Below, in pieces: positions 1-3,723 of a stretch of 5,311 bases of DNA (the stretch's first letter is position 1; each line of letters starts with the position of its first letter). A program made the translations under genes and the position numbers. Where the stretch lies: NCBI GenBank assembly GCA_903927685.1, contig CAIYOB010001075.1, forward strand, positions 1 to 5,311. The letters run 5' to 3'. This DNA comes from an uncultured Planctomycetaceae bacterium. Its GTDB lineage: Bacteria; Planctomycetota; Planctomycetia; Pirellulales; Pirellulaceae. The notes under the pieces are model-generated. The model did no database searches, was not told where the DNA came from, and saw nothing but the letters and a program-made list of their open reading frames with translations.

Positions 1-1109
1 CCGAGGCCCCGCCGTTCGCCAAGCTGATCGATACGGCTACGCTTCTGGGCTTGGACTTGCGACCGCGTTTTCTGATCCGAAACGTTCTTGTCGCTGGCCA
101 GCCGGGCGTAATCGGTGGACGATCCAAGTGCCTGAAAACCAGCATCATGCTGGACATGGCCCTATCACTGGCGACAGGCACGGCGTTCTTAGGCGAGTAC
201 GCGGCCGAAGGATCGAGCGTTGCGGTTTTTTCTGCCGAGAGCGGAGCAGCTACGATTCGAGAGACGTTCCAACGGCAGGCCAAGGCCAGAAACATCGACC
301 CGTCCGAGGCGGATATTGCATGGTCGTTTGCTGTCCCGAAGCTGTCGAGAGGCGATCACCTTGCCATTCTTGCGGAGGTACTCAAAGGGAAGGACGTGGC
401 GTTCTTTGACCCGTTCTACCTGATGGCGTTGTCGATTGAAAACGCGAGCTTGGCCAGCAACGTAATGGGGATGGGGGCGCTGCTTGAACCCCTGGGAATG
501 ATCGGACAGCAGACCGGGTGCACAATCATCGTTCTTCACCACTTCCGAAAATCTGGGCAACCAGACCAGGACGAACCAGCCGGGCTTGAGGAATTGGCAC
601 AAGCCGGTATCGCCGAGTGGGCCCGGCAATGGTGCCTTCTGCAACGGCGCACGCCATACGCCAGCGATGGGCGACATGAGCTATGGATGCGGGCGGGAGG
701 TTCGGCCGGGCATGGCGGGCTTTACGCCGTCGATGTTGACGAAGGCATCCTAGACCCGGACACGTTTGCGGGCCGGCATTGGTCCGTCGAAGTCAAGCAG
801 GCCGGCGACGTGCGACAGGAAGTGAAACGCGAGCGCGAGACGCGAAAGGCAGAGCAGGCCGGCGAGCGTGAAGCCGATCACCGCAGACGGGTTCTTGTCG
901 CGATGGGCGACCACCCGGACGGCGCGACAAAGCGCGACATCAAAACCGACTGCGGATTGAACACGGACAACTTTGCCAGGGCAACCCGGCAGCTGGTGAA
1001 GGAAATGCGAATCGAGGAAATCACGGTCGAGAAAAACGGCAGGAAGTATGAAGGGTTTCGATTGGTGAAACACCGCAACGGGACAGCCGGGACAGCCGGG
1101 ACAGAATGA
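1..1109 (+). CDS. RepA-like replicative helicase/ATPase (AAA_25-type RecA fold), 5' partial
   Basis: The reading frame is open to the left edge (first full codon at 3), so the true start lies outside; an in-frame TTG at 51 is probably not the start. 368 residues are visible. Seen: a P-loop G-G-R-S-K-C-L-K-T-S (about residues 38-47 of the fragment, bases 114-143), followed by an LxLATG helix typical of RepA/DnaB-like ATPases; FSAES (76-80), matching the acidic motif after strand 2; a Walker B-like hydrophobic strand ending in Asp (VAFFD, 132-136); and HHFRKSG (179-185), like the strand-4/sensor region of hexameric RepA helicases. A charged Arg/Glu-rich linker (about 270-296) leads to a winged-helix-like C-terminus (297-356). 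By family, such proteins are ATP-driven helicases or loaders in plasmid and phage replication. Role at the element's origin is inferred. The last codons, giving Gly-Thr-Ala repeats, belong to the GGGAC repeat array. A recombination ATPase is a less likely alternative. Confidence 0.85.
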   Translation, partial: EAPPFAKLIDTATLLGLDLRPRFLIRNVLVAGQPGVIGGRSKCLKTSIMLDMALSLATGTAFLGEYAAEGSSVAVFSAESGAATIRETFQRQAKARNIDPSEADIAWSFAVPKLSRGDHLAILAEVLKGKDVAFFDPFYLMALSIENASLASNVMGMGALLEPLGMIGQQTGCTIIVLHHFRKSGQPDQDEPAGLEELAQAGIAEWARQWCLLQRRTPYASDGRHELWMRAGGSAGHGGLYAVDVDEGILDPDTFAGRHWSVEVKQAGDVRQEVKRERETRKAEQAGEREADHRRRVLVAMGDHPDGATKRDIKTDCGLNTDNFARATRQLVKEMRIEEITVEKNGRKYEGFRLVKHRNGTAGTAGTE

Positions 1110-1129
1110 GGCTGTCCCGTCTGTCCCGG
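1087..1129. repeat. Inverted repeat 1: long hairpin spanning the ATPase stop codon
   Basis: Bases 1087-1104 (two GGGACAG units at 9-bp spacing) pair with 1112-1129 (two CTGTCCC units), giving 17 matches of 18 and a 7-base loop that contains the TGA stop. The only mismatch is 1096/1120. A stem this strong could act on the mRNA 3' end, but no T-run follows (the next bases are TTGACAAG), so it is not a standard intrinsic terminator. Confidence 0.75.
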
Positions 1130-1136
1130 TTGACAA

Positions 1137-1164
1137 GTGACTGGGACGGGACCGGGACTATATA
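1137..1164 (+). promoter_or_regulatory. Possible promoter inside the GGGAC dyad
   Basis: GTGACT (1137-1142, 4 of 6 to TTGACA) lies 16 bases before TATATA (1159-1164, 5 of 6 to TATAAT). A perfect TTGACA sits at 1130-1135, but its 23-base spacing to TATATA is too long for a standard promoter. The spacer is filled with three GGGAC units, so a protein binding the repeats would block or activate initiation. Transcription from here would give a leader of about 90 bases to the gene at 1263. This is inference from consensus matching only. Confidence 0.3.
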
Positions 1165-1192
1165 GAGTCCCGTCCCGTCCCGTCCCAGTCAC
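1137..1192. repeat. Inverted repeat 2: 56-bp dyad with TATATA centre
   Basis: The outer arms are perfect over 16 bp (1137-1152 GTGACTGGGACGGGAC against 1177-1192). The inner arms are perfect over 6 bp (GGGACT 1154-1159 and AGTCCC 1166-1171). The two sides differ by one base (C1153) on the left and one extra GTCCC unit (1172-1176) on the right, as expected if 5-base units are gained or lost by slippage. The centre contains CTATATAG, itself a palindrome. Confidence 0.8.
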
Positions 1193-1210
1193 CAAACCGG
1201 GATAGGCCAA

Positions 1211-1226
1211 CGGGACAACCGTCCCG
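1211..1226. repeat. Inverted repeat 3 of the GGGAC array
   Basis: CGGGAC (1211-1216) faces GTCCCG (1221-1226) across four bases, a 6-bp perfect stem. It lies 37 bases before the ATG at 1263 and would fold in the leader of that gene's mRNA. Confidence 0.6.
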
Positions 1227-1262
1227 CTCAGTCTGTCCCAGTCAAAACAGGAAGGAAAAACC

Positions 1263-1514
1263 ATGATTCAAAATTGCGGAACTTGCAGGTTCCTTCAACC
1301 CCTGGACGAGATCAAGGGCCGACCATTCAACGGCCTGTGCCGTCGGTACGCCCCGCGGCCGGTTTCGATACTGCCCCGTGACATGCCGACGGACGAAGAA
1401 TCCAAAGACGGTGGCTTTCCGCAGGCGGACTGGCCGAAGGTTTCCGCTTGCGATTGGTGCGGAGAATACGCTGCCCTGCCCCTGGACGAAAACGGAAAGG
1501 ACATCCAGCCATGA
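1263..1514 (+). CDS. Small Cys-rich (probable metal-binding) protein
   Basis: 83 residues with an ATG preceded by AGGAAGGA (1249-1256), a strong ribosome-binding site at good spacing. Seen: CGTC at residues 5-8, GLCRRYAPRP around 24-33 with Cys26, and a C-terminal WPKVSACDWCGEY with Cys63 and Cys66. Two CxxC pairs plus a fifth Cys suggest a zinc-binding fold. Small phage and prophage proteins with this layout (CxxC, G-x-CRRYxP, WPxV, DWCGE) are common, but I know no established role. The stop overlaps the next ATG as ATGA, so the two genes are probably co-translated. It is the first gene after the GGGAC array and any regulation there would reach it first. The function is unknown; a nucleic-acid-binding accessory protein is possible. 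Confidence 0.8.
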   Translation: MIQNCGTCRFLQPLDEIKGRPFNGLCRRYAPRPVSILPRDMPTDEESKDGGFPQADWPKVSACDWCGEYAALPLDENGKDIQP

Positions 1515-1864
1515 CCACGTTCCCGCCGACCATGACCGAGATCCCGAGCGCCCCGCCCGAAGGCGTCCCCGTCGCCAAGTGGAATCAGGCCGTGACGCTG
1601 ATCCGCGCCGAAGCCACGACCGCGCCGTCCTTCTGGTCGCTGTGGTGCCGTTGCTACCCGCGGTTCCTGCGCTGGCATGGTGACGGGGTGACGTTCCTCG
1701 CCCTGTATCGCGTGTTCGATGACGCACTTGGTGGCCGGGCTCCGGGGCCATTCGAGACGGGGCCAGGCGTGGCCTGTGGCGAGCGCACGGCTGGCGGTTC
1801 GACTTCCGAGCCGTTCGGCGGCGTTGATGCTGGAAGAACGCATGTAGCGGACGGAATCCAATAG
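1511..1864 (+). CDS. Hypothetical protein, coupled to the Cys-rich gene
   Basis: 117 residues from the ATG at 1511, which overlaps the previous stop as ATGA; AAAGGA at 1496-1501 is the likely ribosome-binding site. The first part looks like a real protein: a Pro-rich start, then a helix-rich segment with many aromatics (AKWNQAVTLIRAE, about residues 23-35; SFWSLWCRCYPRFLRWHGD, about 41-59; TFLALYRVFDDAL, about 63-75). No family is recognised. From about residue 75 the sequence turns Gly/Thr/Ser-rich, and third codon positions become richer in A and T, unlike the first part. Another frame continues from about 1734 with more typical codons and stops at 1847. The tail may therefore be frameshifted or decayed, or may simply be disordered. 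A longer upstream ATG at 1448 would lie deep inside the previous gene and is not favoured. Confidence 0.6.
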   Translation: MTTFPPTMTEIPSAPPEGVPVAKWNQAVTLIRAEATTAPSFWSLWCRCYPRFLRWHGDGVTFLALYRVFDDALGGRAPGPFETGPGVACGERTAGGSTSEPFGGVDAGRTHVADGIQ

Positions 1865-1974
1865 TGGACAAGGGTGCCCCCATGTCGGGTCCTCCCTGGG
1901 AGATGAGGCCCGCGATTCCCCACCTCGTTGCTCCAAAACGACCTTCATATACTTTGTGACACTGAGTAAAAAAA
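1865..1974. other. Intergenic spacer with weak hairpin and AT-rich patch
   Basis: 110 bases without a supported gene. GGGTCCTC (1887-1894) can pair with GAGGCCC (1905-1911) with one bulged base. An 11-base dyad, CTCCCTGGGAG (1892-1902), lies within this stretch. No T-run follows, so a terminator is not supported. The right third is AT-rich for this window; it includes TATACT at 1948-1953, which could be a promoter -10 for the 1975 gene. The best -35 candidate (TTGCTC, 1928-1933) is only 14 bases away, so the promoter is doubtful. Confidence 0.35.
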
Positions 1975-2778
1975 ATGCCAAGCCCTGAACGAATGACGCT
2001 GGTCGAACTGCTGGCCCGGACGGACGCGTTGTTCCACCCGATGCGTGGTCCGTTCCAACAGTCGTTCGCCCAAGTGCGGAATGAGCGACAACGGGCGTTT
2101 CGCACGATCGGCCTGCCCCTGGGTGGATCCGGGGCCGATGCCGCCCGCAAACGCCATGAACGGACGCTGACGACCCTGGAGTCGGCCGGACTGGTGACGT
2201 TCGCTCTTGACCGCCGTGGACAGCGGGCCGGGGTGAAACTATCCCCGCTGGGCGATTCGTGCGGCAGGCGGTTGACCGGTTGTACCACGCTGGCCGATGG
2301 CTGGCCGCTGTTCGTCGCGATGGGCGAGTTGTGCGGCAGGGCGAAAACGGCGTTGCTCCCGGAACCGCTGTTCTGCGGAAACCACGATTGGAGCGGGACG
2401 GACGAGGAGGTAGCCGAACTGCAGCTTCTGCAGTACGACATGCTTGCCTTCCTCTCGGCCGGCTACGTCCGGGCGTCTTGTGACTCCGATGGAAAAACGT
2501 GGTACGGCATCACATCGGCCGGACGGGCGGCGTTGCGGGCCGGGTGTCCCCAGTCGCCACCGGCGGAGATCACCTTCGACGTGGAGCTGTCCGACTTGTA
2601 CGACCAGGCGTTGCCCGTGGCCGAACGAGAGCTTCGAGACTCCAAGGCGGCAAGCCCCGGAAACGTGGTCCTGCCGATGCCATGCGGAATTGGCTGGGGT
2701 GGTTGTTTTTCCGATTGGTTCCGACCCGGCAAGGCCCCCGCGGGAAGCACAAGTTTTGCGGAGGTAACAGGACGATGA
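1975..2778 (+). CDS. Protein with two possible winged-helix segments, unknown function
   Basis: 267 residues. The ATG at 1975 follows a run of eight As with no clear Shine-Dalgarno; an in-frame ATG at 1993 is the alternative and also lacks one. Seen: a helix-rich N-terminus (QQSFAQVRNERQRAF), then HERTLTTLESAGLVTF...GVKLSPLGD (about residues 61-94), which has the recognition-helix-plus-wing look of a winged helix. A second such segment, LQLLQYDMLAFLSAGYV...TWYGITSAGRAAL (about 149-187), has the same 'leucine-rich helix, aGxV, hairpin, iTsaGraal' pattern. A Gly/Pro/Trp-rich C-terminus (about 230-267) resembles nothing I know. Two DNA-binding-like segments suggest a regulator or DNA-packaging/replication factor; this is inference. 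The stop overlaps the terminase-like gene by 4 bases (ATGA), so it heads that gene run and is likely coupled to it. Codon use agrees with a real gene throughout. Confidence 0.75.
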   Translation: MPSPERMTLVELLARTDALFHPMRGPFQQSFAQVRNERQRAFRTIGLPLGGSGADAARKRHERTLTTLESAGLVTFALDRRGQRAGVKLSPLGDSCGRRLTGCTTLADGWPLFVAMGELCGRAKTALLPEPLFCGNHDWSGTDEEVAELQLLQYDMLAFLSAGYVRASCDSDGKTWYGITSAGRAALRAGCPQSPPAEITFDVELSDLYDQALPVAERELRDSKAASPGNVVLPMPCGIGWGGCFSDWFRPGKAPAGSTSFAEVTGR

Positions 2779-3053
2779 CACAACCACCCGAACACTTGGA
2801 CTCCGTTGCCACGGCGAAATGGCTGGAGCTCGCTCCCGAACTGCCCGACGGATCGCAAGGCACGTTGGTCGCGCTCGAGCAATTCGCGTTTGCGTGGTCG
2901 CGATGGCAGGGGGCCGCCGATGATGATGCCCGGTTGAAGTGGTCGCGTTGTTGCCGACAGTGGTTGCAGGAATTGCGGCCCCGGGGCCGCAAGGCCGACC
3001 GCCCCGGCGACCCGCTCTTAACGCTCATTCGAGGAGACGCAAAACATGGCTGA
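2775..3053 (+). CDS. Probable phage terminase small subunit (P27-like)
   Basis: 92 residues from the ATG at 2775, chosen because GGAGGT (2760-2765) sits nine bases upstream and the ATG overlaps the previous stop as ATGA. Seen: N-terminal PPEHLDSVATAKWLELAPEL, matching the usual opening of P27-type small terminases (proline pair, HL, conserved Trp, LAPEL), then helices with Trp residues (FAFAWSRWQGAADDD, CRQWLQELRP), and a basic segment RPRGRKADRPGD before DPLLTLIRG. By family, the small subunit recognises packaging DNA as a ring and passes it to the large terminase ATPase/nuclease. The gene is shorter than many family members, and no large subunit follows in the window, so the name is tentative; a generic small helical DNA-binding protein is the alternative. 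A perfect 20-bp palindrome lies within the coding sequence at 2973-2992. Confidence 0.55.
   Translation: MTQPPEHLDSVATAKWLELAPELPDGSQGTLVALEQFAFAWSRWQGAADDDARLKWSRCCRQWLQELRPRGRKADRPGDPLLTLIRGDAKHG
2973..2992. repeat. Perfect 20-bp palindrome in the terminase-like gene
   Basis: TTGCGGCCCCGGGGCCGCAA reads identically on both strands with no spacer. It encodes Leu-Arg-Pro-Arg-Gly-Arg-Lys. A dyad of this length with no mismatch is uncommon within coding sequence even at high GC. It may be a protein-binding site or simply the result of GC-rich codon choice. Confidence 0.8.
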
Positions 3054-3258
3054 GGAATTGCACGTAGTCACGCTGGCCACAATGGCGCTCGAAACCCGAT
3101 CCATCGACACCGGTCGTTGTCCTCGCTGTGGATGCTCGGACGTGCGCCTGTGGCTCGCCCCGAACAACACGCGTTTTCGCGGTTGCAGATTTTGCGGCCG
3201 CCCGCGGCCGGCGATGGAAGCGGCTCCCGAGCGGAAAAAACGGAGCAAGCCCCGATGA
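3046..3258 (+). CDS. Small zinc-ribbon protein (first of two in tandem)
   Basis: 70 residues. The ATG at 3046 overlaps the previous gene by 8 bases and follows GAGGAG (3031-3036) at nine bases. Seen: Cys25-P-R-Cys28-G-Cys30, an 18-residue hairpin region (SDVRLWLAPNNTRFRG), then Cys47-R-F-Cys50-G, and a basic Pro/Arg/Lys-rich tail (about 51-70). The CxxC-x18-CxxC arrangement is a classical zinc ribbon and the basic tail fits nucleic-acid binding. Mu Com, a zinc-finger translation activator, has a comparable size and layout, but the likeness is general and not enough to name this gene. The 3' end overlaps the next gene as ATGA. The function is unknown. Confidence 0.75.
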   Translation: MAEELHVVTLATMALETRSIDTGRCPRCGCSDVRLWLAPNNTRFRGCRFCGRPRPAMEAAPERKKRSKPR

Positions 3259-3434
3259 CACCCGACAAGCCCCGCCCCGCCCCGATCTACATTCACGTGA
3301 CGCGTCCCCGCTGCCCCTCGTGCGGTTCGACCAGGCTTCGGGCCGAACGATCAACCAGGCGGGCCAGCGGCACGGTGGTACGCCATTCCCGTTGTCGCGA
3401 CTGTGGCCAGCGGGTTTTCGTCGTCTGCGAGTAG
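3255..3434 (+). CDS. Small zinc-ribbon protein (second of two in tandem)
   Basis: 59 residues from the ATG at 3255, overlapping the previous stop as ATGA; GGAG at 3242-3245 is a moderate ribosome-binding site. Seen: Cys20-P-S-Cys23-G-S, a basic middle (RLRAERSTRRASGTVVRHSR), then Cys47... Cys47-R-D-Cys50-G-Q-R. The pattern CPxCGS...R-x-CxxCG is that of the preceding protein with a slightly longer loop, so the two may be old duplicates. Small zinc ribbons of this type occur as regulators or RNA/DNA-binding accessories in phages; no exact role can be given. The coding region contains a short CCCCG tandem repeat around 3270-3285 that encodes Pro/Arg residues. The gene ends in TAG, immediately followed by a 17-bp dyad. 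Confidence 0.7.
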   Translation: MTPDKPRPAPIYIHVTRPRCPSCGSTRLRAERSTRRASGTVVRHSRCRDCGQRVFVVCE

Positions 3435-3435
3435 T

Positions 3436-3452
3436 TTTCCAACGGTTGGAAA
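3436..3452. promoter_or_regulatory. 17-base perfect dyad, candidate operator or mRNA hairpin
   Basis: TTTCCAACGGTTGGAAA has 8-bp arms (3436-3443 and 3445-3452) around a single central G. It starts two bases after the TAG of the zinc-ribbon gene, in the only gap (61 bases) of the gene run 1975-5311. There is no T-run, so it is not an intrinsic terminator. It could be an operator for a small HTH regulator or an mRNA processing hairpin. Confidence 0.5.
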
Positions 3453-3495
3453 GAAGGCCCGTTTGCCTGTGGACGAAAAAGCACAAAGTGACAAA

Positions 3496-3723
3496 ATGAA
3501 CACCATGAACGCATCATCCAAGCAAACGATGTACTTGAGCAGCCTGGGGCACATGGCCGCGCTCTTCCAAGTCGGTGTTGCGGAAGTGCAGGCCGCCTTG
3601 GATCGGATCGGGGCCGCGCCGGTCGCTGTCGTAAACGGCGTGGCGCTGTACTCCGGCGACGATCACAACAAGGCGCTGTTGGCCATCGCGCCGCCGGTCC
3701 GGGAGGTCAAGAGCGATGAGTGA
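3496..3723 (+). CDS. Small helix-turn-helix-like protein
   Basis: 75 residues from the ATG at 3496. A second ATG at 3505 and an in-frame GTG at 3469 (AGAAGG 11 bases upstream) are alternatives, since the ATG has no good Shine-Dalgarno. Seen: LSSLGHMAALFQVGVAEVQAALDRIGAAPVAVVNGVALYSGDDHNKALLAI (about residues 14-64). It resembles a small winged helix: a helix, a turn at QVGVAEV, a recognition helix VQAALDRIG, a strand pair VAVVNGVALY, and a final helix starting with DD. Excisionase/MerR-type mini-regulators have this order, but no family is certain. It overlaps the protease-capsid gene by 8 bases and may be translated together with it. Role is unknown; a regulator of the late genes or a DNA-binding head accessory is possible. 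The neighbouring dyad at 3436-3452 is a natural candidate target. Confidence 0.65.
   Translation: MNTMNASSKQTMYLSSLGHMAALFQVGVAEVQAALDRIGAAPVAVVNGVALYSGDDHNKALLAIAPPVREVKSDE

Larger units (their letters stand above)
1079..1244. repeat. GGGAC/GTCCC repeat array
   Basis: The word GGGAC occurs seven times and its complement GTCCC eight times in 166 bases. GGGAC is at 1080, 1089, 1098, 1143, 1148, 1154 and 1212. GTCCC is at 1114, 1123, 1167, 1172, 1177, 1182, 1221 and 1235. The longer word GGGACAG occurs six times (three per orientation: 1080, 1089, 1098; complement at 1112, 1121, 1233). TGACTGGGAC occurs once (1138) and its complement twice (1182, 1235). The copies form three successive inverted repeats plus a lone half-site. 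The array starts inside the ATPase gene and ends just before the ribosome-binding site of the next gene. Iteron-type protein binding sites (replication origin or operator) are plausible by position, but no function is proven. Confidence 0.85.

Noticed and set aside
189..677. Open frame of 162 codons on the - strand within the ATPase gene
   Set aside because: It is antisense to the conserved ATPase motifs and has no family likeness of its own.
1087..1130. Intrinsic terminator after the ATPase gene
   Set aside because: The stem is strong but no T-run follows, and the structure is part of the wider GGGAC array; it is reported as a repeat instead.
1242..2441. Long open frame of 399 codons on the - strand
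   Set aside because: It overlaps three well-supported + strand genes that have ribosome-binding sites and coupled starts. Its translation is rich in Arg, Ser, Pro and low-complexity stretches with no recognisable motif, typical of an antisense frame in GC-rich DNA.
3195..3210. GC-only inverted repeat (CGGCCGC, two bases, GCGGCCG) in the first zinc-ribbon gene
   Set aside because: Short, made only of G and C, and encodes a Gly-Arg-Pro-Arg-Pro stretch; likely a chance result of codon preference.
3270..3285. Tandem CCCCG units in the second zinc-ribbon gene
   Set aside because: Only three units, encoding Pro/Arg/Ala codons at high GC; too short to treat as a functional repeat.
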